Assembly: GCA_009695265.1 (NCBI GenBank) | Contig: SIBE01000006.1 | Coordinates: 1-40,606, forward strand | Reading direction: 5' to 3' | DNA: 40,606 bases | Source of the DNA: Pedosphaera sp. | GTDB taxonomy: Bacteria > Verrucomicrobiota > Verrucomicrobiia > Limisphaerales > SIBE01 | In this document: piece by piece, positions 33,414 through 40,606 of the stretch | Position numbering within the stretch: the first letter of the stretch is position 1 | How the letters are laid out: each line of letters starts with the position of its first letter | Position numbers and translations under genes: made by a program | The notes under the pieces: generated by a model | Told to the model about the DNA's origin: nothing | What the model saw: only the letters and a program-made list of their open reading frames with translations | Databases searched by the model: none

Positions 33414-35477
33414 ATGTATTTCGGCGCTGATTATTATCCTGAACATTGGGTCTATCCCTACGCCGGAACGCCAGAGCAGCCCGAATCTCGCTGGGAGCGG
33501 GATGCCGAGCTGATGTTCGACGCAGGAATCAATGTTGTTCGAATGGGCGAATTTTCCTGGGGTCTGTGCGAACCTAAAGAAGGTCAATATCAGTTTGAAT
33601 GGCTAAGACGCGCCATGGATGTCGTTGGCAAGGCTGGAATCAAAGTCGTACTCGGCACTCCGACTGCCGCCCCTCCCATTTGGCTGGCCCAGAAACACCC
33701 GGAGATATTGCCTGTTGATGAGCGCGGTCTCCGAAAGCACGAAGGCACCCGGCGAGCGTATTGTTTGAACAGCAACGTTTATTGGGATTTCAGCAAACGC
33801 ATTGTCGGTGCCATGGCCTCCGCGTTAGGCAATCATCCCCAGTTGATCGCCTGGCAGATTGACAACGGTATCGGAGGGCACGAAACGGAAAGCTCCTTCA
33901 ACGAGGAATCTCGGCGCGATTGGATCGCATGGTTGAAAGCTAAATACGACACCATCGAGCGTCTCAACGATTTGCTTGGAACCCGATTCTGGGGGCAAGT
34001 CGTCAGTGACTGGAGCGAAGTCCCCATTCCCATGTCCGCTCCTACGGTCCACAATCCGGCCATCGTCACGGATTGGAGACGCTTCTCCAGTGATACCTGC
34101 GTCGCGTTCATCAAGATGCAGGCTGATTTGTTGCACGAGTTGACGCCCAACATTCCCGTGACCGCCAACCTTCGGGCGCCGTCGCGGAAGTTTGATCATT
34201 TCGACATGGCCGACGTGCTCGACTTCGTTTCGATCGACAGCAACGCAACCGTCCGGGCCAAATCCGCCGAGAACGCCTGCGAGATCGATATTATGCGCTC
34301 GCTGAAAAAAACTGGCATCAAAACGCCCGATGGGACTTGCGGCTTCTGGGCTATCGAACAGAAAGCCGCGCAGGTCAACTGGCAAGATGTCAACTCGTTG
34401 ATTCGGCCAGGAGTGGTTCGACTCTTCACGTACCAGATGGTTTCCCGCGGAGCCTCTGGGGTGCTTTACTTTTTCTGGCGACAACCGCGCTTCGGTTCAG
34501 AAAAATTCTACGGTGGCGTTTTGAGCCATGACGGACGCGGTAATAGCAGGGTTTATAAGGAGATCAGCCAAATTGGGGAGGAGATGAAATTGCTGGCGCC
34601 GTTCTTGAAGGATACGCGCACCGTTGCCGAGACCTGCATCCTCTATAGTCACGAGAATGAATGGACGCTGCAACAGCCGATGCAGCCGAGCAATTGTTTT
34701 AGCCAGCGTGAGCACATCCAACTGTTTTATAATGCTTTGCATGATCGCAATATCCCAGTGGACTTCGCTCGCCCTACGGAAGACTTATCGAAATACAAAC
34801 TGGTCATTGCTCCGTCATTGCATCTGTTGGCGGGAGGCGAAGCGGACCTGCTGAAACTTTACGTCCAGAATGGAGGAACATTGGTCGGGACTTTCAACAC
34901 CGGCCTCGTGGACGAACATGGGATCGCACCTGACACAGGATACCCTCACAACTTGACGGATGTCTTCGGCATGGAGGTGATGGAGTTTGATCCGTTGGCA
35001 CCCGGCGAGGAAAATCATCTGATCTTCAAGGGAGCCTTTCCGACGAGTCATCTTCACCCAGCCAAGCTTTGGTGCGATCTGATCGAACCCAAGGATTGCC
35101 AGATTCTCGCCACTTACGCGAAAGATTTTTACGCTGGGCGTCCAGCCATGACGATGAATACCTTCGGGCTGGGCAAGGCAGTTTACGTCGGAACGATGAG
35201 TCATCAATTCTTCTATTACGACCTCATCATCTGGCTTCGGCAGATGTGTAATATCTTCCCTCTGATGAAGGTGCCCGATACTGTTGAAGTCAGCATGAGG
35301 CAGAAAGACGACACGCAAATCTACTTCCTGCTCAACCACCAGCATTCGCCTGTCCGGATTCAGTTTTATAAGCCGATGCATGATTTTTTGACTGGCAGTA
35401 CGTTGACAGGGAACTACGATCTTCCGCCGCACGGTGTCCTAGTGCTGGATGAGCATCACGCGAAAACAGAAGCCTAA
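33414..35477 (+). CDS. GH42-like beta-galactosidase family protein with altered acid/base site
   Basis: The TIM-barrel of GH42 is clear: FGADYYPEHW at residues 3-12, MGEFSWGLCEP, GTPTAAPPIWLAQKHPEILPVD, and the nucleophile block FWAIEQKAAQVNW with Glu315. A trimerisation-like domain with RPTEDLSKYKLVIAPSL and a C-terminal beta domain follow. At the acid/base position the usual DNE motif reads WQIDNGIGGHE: Gly152 replaces the glutamate. There is no signal peptide, so it is cytoplasmic. Length 687 aa, normal. It overlaps the next gene by 29 bp. It could be inactive, use another residue as acid, or act on an unusual substrate. Confidence 0.85.
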   Translation: MYFGADYYPEHWVYPYAGTPEQPESRWERDAELMFDAGINVVRMGEFSWGLCEPKEGQYQFEWLRRAMDVVGKAGIKVVLGTPTAAPPIWLAQKHPEILPVDERGLRKHEGTRRAYCLNSNVYWDFSKRIVGAMASALGNHPQLIAWQIDNGIGGHETESSFNEESRRDWIAWLKAKYDTIERLNDLLGTRFWGQVVSDWSEVPIPMSAPTVHNPAIVTDWRRFSSDTCVAFIKMQADLLHELTPNIPVTANLRAPSRKFDHFDMADVLDFVSIDSNATVRAKSAENACEIDIMRSLKKTGIKTPDGTCGFWAIEQKAAQVNWQDVNSLIRPGVVRLFTYQMVSRGASGVLYFFWRQPRFGSEKFYGGVLSHDGRGNSRVYKEISQIGEEMKLLAPFLKDTRTVAETCILYSHENEWTLQQPMQPSNCFSQREHIQLFYNALHDRNIPVDFARPTEDLSKYKLVIAPSLHLLAGGEADLLKLYVQNGGTLVGTFNTGLVDEHGIAPDTGYPHNLTDVFGMEVMEFDPLAPGEENHLIFKGAFPTSHLHPAKLWCDLIEPKDCQILATYAKDFYAGRPAMTMNTFGLGKAVYVGTMSHQFFYYDLIIWLRQMCNIFPLMKVPDTVEVSMRQKDDTQIYFLLNHQHSPVRIQFYKPMHDFLTGSTLTGNYDLPPHGVLVLDEHHAKTEA

Positions 35478-35856
35478 AGCCAAGTCCTCTTACGAGGACG
35501 CACGGAGGCTTATCCTCGCCCAATGGCGAGGCATGGACCTGTCCAAGTTGGAGAAGGCGCGAACCCCGAACACGAAGTCTCTGGCGAGCTTGATGCCCAG
35601 CGTGCTGAATAGCGTCGGATTGGACCGCCGCCGTGTCGAACTCGAAGTATTGAAAGTCTGGAATCATCTGTTGGACCCCAATATCGTGGCCCATGCACAA
35701 CCTACGGGCCTCAACAAAGGAACGTTGTTCGTCACCGTCGATAATAGCGTCTGGTTGAGCGAAATCGTCCGTTACCGACGCAAAGAAGTTTTGGACCGCT
35801 TGCAACACAGCTTCGGCCGCGAGTTCATCACACGCATCTCCTTTCGGGTAGGTTGA
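35449..35856 (+). CDS. DciA-like protein (DUF721)
   Basis: A 135-aa protein whose C-terminal half (about 46-135) resembles the DUF721/DciA domain: VLNSVGLDRRRVELEVLKVW, a central VWNHLLDPNIVAHAQPTGL, and the TLFVTVDNSVWLSEI strand pattern followed by a helix and a last strand. DciA-type proteins help load the replicative helicase. The start ATG lies inside the GH42-like gene, overlapping it by 29 bp in another frame. The basic N-terminus (MSITRKQKPKAK) is typical. The pairing with a glycosidase gene seems accidental. Confidence 0.65.
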   Translation: MSITRKQKPKAKSSYEDARRLILAQWRGMDLSKLEKARTPNTKSLASLMPSVLNSVGLDRRRVELEVLKVWNHLLDPNIVAHAQPTGLNKGTLFVTVDNSVWLSEIVRYRRKEVLDRLQHSFGREFITRISFRVG

Positions 35857-35879
35857 GGCTTTGAAAATTGTTGCTCCTC

Positions 35880-35904
35880 TTCGCGCAGGTCAGCGTTGCG
35901 CGAA
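35880..35904. terminator. Hairpin between convergent genes
   Basis: TTCGCGCA (35880-35887) pairs with TGCGCGAA (35897-35904) across 9 nt, between the convergent DciA-like and acetyltransferase genes. There is no T-tract, so it is a weak bidirectional terminator candidate. Confidence 0.35.
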
Positions 35905-35956
35905 TGAGCGCAGTTCCTCCGGAAACGACGACCGTTCAGGAGATTAGATTGTCTCT

Positions 35957-36496
35957 CTACTTTTGGCTGCGGAGATAGTCGCATCTACTGAGGGCAAGTA
36001 AGTTGACCATTCCCTGCTTGGGACAATTAATCTTCGTGCGATAAGTCAGCCCTATTTTTTCCGCCACCCGCATGGATCGTAAATTCGCGGGATGAACGGA
36101 AGCGACAATTTCTTTGAGATCCAGTTTGGCAAAGCCATGGTGCAACATCGCGGTTGCGGCCTCAGTGGCAAAACCCGCACCCCAGAATCGGCGCGTGATG
36201 CCGTAGAAGATTTCGATCGGTTTCTCGGGTAAATGAGGGAGGTAGTCAAATCCGCAATAACCGATATTGAGTTGCTTGGATTTGAGGACGACGGCCCGGC
36301 CGCCTAGAGGAGCTTTTGCCGACTGCTCGTCGATGAGATTTTGGAGCAGACGTTGGGTATCGTTGTAGCTTAGGACCTCGCCAGTGAACCGCAGGACCTC
36401 CGGATCACTCGCCCGCGCGTAAACCTCTGGCAAATCATCGCTTCGTACCGGGCGGATCAGGAGCCGCTCCGTTTCGATGATGTCGAATGGATTCAT
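35957..36496 (-). CDS. GNAT-family N-acetyltransferase (RimJ/RimL-like)
   Basis: Acetyltransfer from acetyl-CoA to an amine. It starts IETERLLIRPVRSDDLPEVYARASDPEVLRF, the usual entry of the RimJ/RimL-like subfamily (Acetyltransf_3). The acetyl-CoA-binding region is YGITRRFWGAGFATEAATAML, with N.RSMRVAEKIG following. The length of 179 aa is normal. The substrate cannot be told; homologues modify ribosomal proteins or small molecules. It diverges from the amidohydrolase. Confidence 0.9.
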   Translation of the reverse strand: MNPFDIIETERLLIRPVRSDDLPEVYARASDPEVLRFTGEVLSYNDTQRLLQNLIDEQSAKAPLGGRAVVLKSKQLNIGYCGFDYLPHLPEKPIEIFYGITRRFWGAGFATEAATAMLHHGFAKLDLKEIVASVHPANLRSMRVAEKIGLTYRTKINCPKQGMVNLLALSRCDYLRSQK

Positions 36497-36598
36497 GTCA
36501 GGTCGTTGATCAGTGCCACCGCGATTAGCGAACGTGACAACACAGCGTAAAAAAACCAGGCTTGATTGTCTTTGAAAATCGGTGTGACGTATCTGCCT

Positions 36599-37561
36599 AT
36601 GACCCGGCTACAAACTGACTCCACACGACGAACTCTCAATCGCCGCAAGTTTCTTTTCTCCGCTGCGGTTGGATCTTTTGCCGTTCCACGCCTCTCTCGA
36701 GGGGCAGAAACGTCAAGGCCTTCGAGCGCACCTCCCGTGGTGGACGCGCATCTCCATTGTTTTGCCGGAAAGAACGATTCGCGTTTCCCGTATCATCCCA
36801 AGGGACCTTACCAACCCGATGCTCCAGCCACTCCCCAACATTTGCTCAAGTGCATGGACGATGCCCATATCGATTATGCAATAGTCGTGCACCCGGAACC
36901 TTATCAAGATGACCACCGTTATTTGGAATATTGCCTCGACGTGGGAAAAGGGCGTTTGAAAGGGACCTGTTTGCTTTTTGCGGATCGCCCGGGATCACTC
37001 GATAGGATGCCTGATCTGGTTAAGCGCCTGCCTATTGTCGCAGCGCGCGTTCATGCGTACGCGCCTGACCGATTACCACCATTTGGCAAACCGGAACTGC
37101 GAAAATTCTGGCAGATGGCAACGGAGCACCACCTGGCTGTGCAACTTCATTTCGAGCCCCGTTTCGCTCCTGGTTTCGAGCCGTTGATAAAAGAATTCTC
37201 CGAAACCAACGTCATCATCGACCACCTCGGCAGGCCATTCCCGGGAACGCCCGAAGAACATGAAGTCGTCCTACGTTGGTCACGGTTCAAGAATACGATC
37301 ATGAAGCTATCCGCGATTCCCGCGCCTACCGCGTATCCGCATCGAGATATCGCTCCGGTGATCCGGCGGTTGGTGGATGCGTTCGGAGCGGAGCGGTTGA
37401 TCTATGGCGGAGGGTTCGGTCCGGAAACGACCGGCGAGAGCTATCGGGCCGCAATCGAGCGAACCCGCTCGTTCATCACACACCTCTCGAAGGCCAATCA
37501 AGCAAAGGTTCTTGGCGGAAATGCCGCGGTGTTGTTTGGGTTCAGAGCAATCGCTCGTTAA
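36599..37561 (+). CDS. Tat-exported amidohydrolase-2 family protein
   Basis: TIM-barrel metallohydrolase of the amidohydrolase-2 type (PF04909). It has a Tat signal (NRRKFLFSAAVGSFAVPRLS). The N-terminal metal motif DAHLHCF, LQLHFEPRF and IIDHLGRPFPG are present. At the last metal position, commonly GSD or similar, the sequence is YGGGFGPET, with Gly272 in place of the aspartate. GGNAAVLFGF ends the protein. Start: ATG 36599 (MTRLQTDSTRRTLNRRKF); the track TTG at 36566 adds 11 residues. Length 320 aa. Some related proteins are lactonases acting on sugar acids, so a lactone substrate is possible. Confidence 0.82.
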   Translation: MTRLQTDSTRRTLNRRKFLFSAAVGSFAVPRLSRGAETSRPSSAPPVVDAHLHCFAGKNDSRFPYHPKGPYQPDAPATPQHLLKCMDDAHIDYAIVVHPEPYQDDHRYLEYCLDVGKGRLKGTCLLFADRPGSLDRMPDLVKRLPIVAARVHAYAPDRLPPFGKPELRKFWQMATEHHLAVQLHFEPRFAPGFEPLIKEFSETNVIIDHLGRPFPGTPEEHEVVLRWSRFKNTIMKLSAIPAPTAYPHRDIAPVIRRLVDAFGAERLIYGGGFGPETTGESYRAAIERTRSFITHLSKANQAKVLGGNAAVLFGFRAIAR

Positions 37562-37659
37562 TGCCTGAGCAGAGCAAGACCCCTCCAGAACTTCACCCTT
37601 GTTTTGAAGGCTTCGCACGGTATTGTTTTTCGAGGATCGTGAACTGATCCCAATCGCTT

Positions 37660-37842
37660 ATGATCCAAAGTTGGCCAACGACCCGGCGCACTTTCTTGAA
37701 AGGGATGGGAACCTCCATGGCCTTGCCGTTGCTCGAGGACTTTCAGGTTCTGAGCTGGTTGGCTCATCAAAAAGCCACTGAGAATGGCGACGGCCCTGGC
37801 GACCACGCCCGTGCTTCGGCACCGTTGAATGGTCTTGTCTAG
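37660..37842 (+). pseudogene. N-terminal scrap of a DUF1552-type Tat protein
   Basis: The ORF begins MIQSWPTTRRTFLKGMGTSM and goes on with ALPLLE, the conserved Tat signal of DUF1552 proteins, which are normally over 400 aa. After about 26 codons the match stops, and the rest (LAHQKATENGDGPGD) is unrelated, ending at codon 60. No DUF1552 body follows. It is best read as a remnant left by deletion or rearrangement, located just ahead of the PQQ-like gene. Confidence 0.6.
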
Positions 37843-37900
37843 CTCACGCTTAATTTCTGCTTCACACACGAATCGAGTGACATCAACGCAACTTGAACCA

Positions 37901-39163
37901 ATGAGAACAAATAGTTACCACGTTTTTTGCCTAGTGGCTTTAATGGCAAGCGCCCTCCAATCTTCCGCTCAGGAATGGACCCGGTTTCGCGGCCCGAACG
38001 GTACGGGAATAAGCGACACCAAGACCATTCCAGCGAAGTGGACGGAAAAGGACATCAACTGGAAAGTGGCTTTGCCGGGAACGGGGCATTCCTCGCCGGT
38101 GCTGTGGGGTGAAAAAATATTTCTGACTAGCACCGAAGAAAATCCGAGCAGGATTTTGATTCTCTGTGTCAACGCCGCCAATGGCGCGGTTCTCTGGCGA
38201 AAGGATTTTCCATTCGCTCCATTTAAGAAACATAACTTCAATAGCTTTGCTTCCTCGACTCCCACCGTGGACGCCGACCGTGTTTATGTTTGCTGGTCGA
38301 ATCCTGACCGATACACAATGATGACACTCGATCATCAAGGGAACACCCTTTGGGAACGCAATTTGGGAACTTTCAAAAGCCAGCACGGGAGCGGCACTTC
38401 ACCGATTGTTTTTAACGACAAGGTTATTTTAGCCAACGAACAAGACGGTGACAGTTTCTTGATCGCGATGGATTCGAAGACCGGTGAAACTCGCTGGAAA
38501 ACGCCTCGGAGCAGCACCAACACCTGCTATTCCACGCCTTTTATCTACCAGCCGAAGGGGCAACAGCCTGCTGTGATCTTTAGCAGCCAGGCGCACGGAA
38601 TCTCGGCTATCGACCCCGAGAATGGCACTTCGTTATGGGACTACTCCAAAGCTTTTGACAAACGGTCGGTTGCTTCTCCCATCGTTGCGTCGGGGTTGAT
38701 TATAGGCTCCTGCGGCCAAGGAGGAGGTCAATCCGATTACCTCGTGGCAATTCGACCAGGCGATGTGGCTGCTGGAAAACGCCCGCAGCTTGCTTACGAG
38801 TTGCGGCGCGCGGCTCCGTATGTGCCCACAGGTGTGGCGTATGGCGACTTGTTGTTCTTGTGGGACGATAGCCTCACGGCGACTTGCTTGCATGCTCCCA
38901 GCGGGGAAATCCGCTGGCAGGAACGCGTCGGAGGAGACACCTTCGGTTCTCCCGTGTGCGTGGATGGCCGTTTGTTTTGTGTTTCCGCGACCGGCGACGT
39001 GGTCGTGATCGCAGCATCAGACCAATTCCATGAACTGGCCAGAAATCCATTGGGAGAAACCTGTCACACCACCCCGGCAGTGGCAGGAGGTCGAATGTAC
39101 ATTCGCACGGTCGGTCACCTTTTCAGCATCGGCGGCAAGGCGAAGGAAGTTTCGCTCAAGTAG
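37901..39163 (+). CDS. Exported PQQ-like beta-propeller protein
   Basis: Pyrrolo-quinoline quinone-like repeat protein of the BamB-like class. The signal peptide (FCLVALMASALQSSAQ) ends near residue 23. The mature part starts EWTRFRGPNGTGISDTKTIP, a hallmark of the large planctomycete/verrucomicrobial family. Repeats of the propeller type recur (INWKVALPGTG, NAANGAVLWRKDFPF, DSKTGETRWKTP, PENGTSLWDYSKAF). Start: ATG 37901 (MRTNSYHVF); the track ORF adds 24 residues. Length 420 aa. There is no dehydrogenase signature, so a scaffolding or binding role in the periplasm is likely; function unknown. Confidence 0.88.
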   Translation: MRTNSYHVFCLVALMASALQSSAQEWTRFRGPNGTGISDTKTIPAKWTEKDINWKVALPGTGHSSPVLWGEKIFLTSTEENPSRILILCVNAANGAVLWRKDFPFAPFKKHNFNSFASSTPTVDADRVYVCWSNPDRYTMMTLDHQGNTLWERNLGTFKSQHGSGTSPIVFNDKVILANEQDGDSFLIAMDSKTGETRWKTPRSSTNTCYSTPFIYQPKGQQPAVIFSSQAHGISAIDPENGTSLWDYSKAFDKRSVASPIVASGLIIGSCGQGGGQSDYLVAIRPGDVAAGKRPQLAYELRRAAPYVPTGVAYGDLLFLWDDSLTATCLHAPSGEIRWQERVGGDTFGSPVCVDGRLFCVSATGDVVVIAASDQFHELARNPLGETCHTTPAVAGGRMYIRTVGHLFSIGGKAKEVSLK

Positions 39164-39307
39164 CCACATCAATCCAGAGGATGCCGTCACAGCGCGCTCC
39201 TCAGAGCGAGGCTTGATCCTCTTCTGTCCGCCTTGCTCTCCGAAATCGGAGCTCAATTCAATGGCAGCGGCCTCTGGGACAGAGATGCTTCGGATCTCCA
39301 AACGCCG

Positions 39308-40606
39308 TCAGATCATGGTGACAGGCTCGATAGTCGTTAATCGATCCCCGGTCTTTTCCAGGCAATCCGTTAGATACGGGAGCAATTGCTTTTTGCGCGA
39401 GACGACGCCAGTTAATTCATAAATTCCCGGTTGTAGATTGGGGTAATCAATCTGCTTCAACAGGGCCGAGGCTCCCGTCACGGCGAGCAGCGAACTTTGC
39501 TTCACCACATCTGTTATCAGCAGCGCAGAGAAATAATAACCTTTCTGACGCTGATAATTCTCAAGTGCAGCCATGACTTCATCCGCGCGCCTCCAGAAGG
39601 AATCAAACCCAACTTCCTCGATCTGAGCCGCGCTGAAAGTACGGCCCTTTTCCTGAAACTCCTTGCAATCAACAACAATTGCATCAGCAACCGGTCGCGA
39701 CGCCAACACGGAGCCCGAGGCAAATAATGTCTGCGTGAATTGCGTCGCATTGATGCCGGTAATTTGCTCCAGCTTTTCGAGAATCTGCGCGTCCCGCTCC
39801 GTTGCCGTCGGTGACGTCAGATTCAAAGTGTCGGAGACCAAGCCTGCCAGCAGGAGGCCTGCAATTGGCTTGGGGAGTTCGACCTGGTTGCGGAAGAAAC
39901 AGTCGGCGACGATCGTGCTGGTGGAACCGACCGGTTCGTTGCGGAACAGAATCGGATGGCGAGTGGTCATAGTCCCCAGCCGGTGATGATCGATGATCTC
40001 AAGGATTTCCACCTGGTCGGCGCCTTGCACCGCTTGAGACAATTCGTTGTGATCGACCAAAATTAATTGGCGGCGCACCTTCTTGAGGAAATCGGACTTG
40101 GAGAGAATTCCAACCGTTTTCTTGTGCGCATCGAGAACCGGAAACGCCTGGAATTGCGACGAGGTTGCCATGCTTTGGACCTCGGATAATAATTCGTCTT
40201 CGCGAAAAGAAAGGAACTGCTCATGGACCATATGCTGGACCGTTATGGCTGCGCGACATAACGAAGCTGTAGTCGCTGTGTTCTGCGGCGAGATCAGTAG
40301 ATTTACTTTATTGCGTTGGGCTTCCTCTTTGATCGACGCAGACACTTCGAGTCCTCCCGTCACCACGAGCACGCGCACTTTGCCGCGGATGGCCAGCTGC
40401 TGAATTTCACGCTGGTCGCCCACGATGACGAGAAGCCTTTCCGGCGGGAATTTCGCCAGGCGCTTCGCGAAGGATTCCTCATTCATCGCTCCGATCATGA
40501 GAATGAGTTCCTCTTCCTGATCGGATTCAGTCGTGACCACCGCTCGCGCTCCCAAAGTCCGGGCGAGGTTGCGCATCGAAGCCAGCACCCGGCGTGAATC
40601 AAACAA
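39308..40606 (-). CDS. CBS/DRTGG-containing DHH family II pyrophosphatase (partial)
   Basis: Family II manganese-dependent inorganic pyrophosphatase, cut by the window edge. The visible part starts in a DRTGG-like regulatory domain (RVLASMRNLARTLGARAV), goes through a CBS half (AFPVLDAHKKTVGILSKSDFLKK), then LVDHNE and EIIDHHR (DHH motifs), STSTIVADCF, and the DHHA2 domain (YYFSALLITDVVKQSS). In complete proteins the first DHH part with the metal-binding DTI lies before the CBS pair, so it should be outside the window. The TTG at the very edge is probably not the start. Adenine nucleotides control such CBS-PPases. Confidence 0.85.
   Translation of the reverse strand: MFDSRRVLASMRNLARTLGARAVVTTESDQEEELILMIGAMNEESFAKRLAKFPPERLLVIVGDQREIQQLAIRGKVRVLVVTGGLEVSASIKEEAQRNKVNLLISPQNTATTASLCRAAITVQHMVHEQFLSFREDELLSEVQSMATSSQFQAFPVLDAHKKTVGILSKSDFLKKVRRQLILVDHNELSQAVQGADQVEILEIIDHHRLGTMTTRHPILFRNEPVGSTSTIVADCFFRNQVELPKPIAGLLLAGLVSDTLNLTSPTATERDAQILEKLEQITGINATQFTQTLFASGSVLASRPVADAIVVDCKEFQEKGRTFSAAQIEEVGFDSFWRRADEVMAALENYQRQKGYYFSALLITDVVKQSSLLAVTGASALLKQIDYPNLQPGIYELTGVVSRKKQLLPYLTDCLEKTGDRLTTIEPVTMI

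Overview
The window looks like a chromosomal segment of a Verrucomicrobiota bacterium, probably close to the Limisphaerales/Pedosphaera group. This is an inference from gene content: DUF1501 and DUF1552-type Tat-exported proteins, a Tat-exported Gfo/Idh/MocA oxidoreductase, a PQQ-like propeller protein, a LamG/Ig repeat protein, tandem PilT ATPases, a CBS/DRTGG pyrophosphatase and a DciA-like protein. I saw no prophage, transposase, CRISPR array or rRNA. No database search was possible.

Layout. 1-1061: a mostly gene-free segment with a tRNA-Lys(UUU) on the minus strand, two long perfect palindromes and possible short coding remnants. 1062-7398 (+): alpha-glucan phosphorylase, RlmN, an unknown membrane-anchored protein, HisH and superoxide dismutase. 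7513-14697 (-): LysRS, a LacI-type regulator, NAD kinase, TlyA, a degenerate receiver protein and two PilT-family ATPases; the last four form overlapping pairs. 14757-16043 (+): a MidA/NDUFAF7-type methyltransferase. 16049-20276 (-): a CUT2 sugar ABC transporter (binding protein, a 37-codon ORF, ATPase, permease), then a carbohydrate-binding-like protein whose signal peptide is cut off by an in-frame TAA. 20358-22609 (+): threonyl-tRNA synthetase behind what looks like a leader-peptide attenuator. 22726-29085: a DUF1501 protein (+), a frameshifted remnant (-), glucokinase (-), a ParE/GyrB-type topoisomerase subunit (-) and a Gfo/Idh oxidoreductase (-). 29334-39163: a LamG/Ig repeat protein (+), a coiled-coil lipoprotein (-), a GH42-like protein (+), a DciA-like protein (+), a GNAT acetyltransferase (-), an amidohydrolase (+), a DUF1552 N-terminal scrap (+) and a PQQ-like propeller protein (+). 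39308-40606 (-): a CBS/DRTGG/DHH pyrophosphatase that runs off the window.

Together the genes suggest a free-living, polysaccharide-using heterotroph: glycogen breakdown, glucose phosphorylation, sugar import, a GH42 protein, sugar-type oxidoreductases and secreted carbohydrate-binding proteins, mixed with housekeeping translation and replication genes and a twitching-motility motor module.

The best candidate for something undescribed is the thrS leader. A 12-residue ORF (MLISVNGTITTV) holds three threonine codons within four positions. It is followed 26 nt later by a perfect 9-bp hairpin with a T-rich tail, placed before the plausible thrS start. A short alternative pairing gives the expected antiterminator logic. 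Leader-peptide attenuation is classical for amino acid operons and for pheST; I know of no description for thrS. Other points worth checking are the GH42 protein whose acid/base glutamate position is glycine, an amidohydrolase lacking its last metal-site aspartate, the nonsense codon in the carbohydrate-binding protein, and large in-frame insertions in ThrRS, MidA and RlmN.
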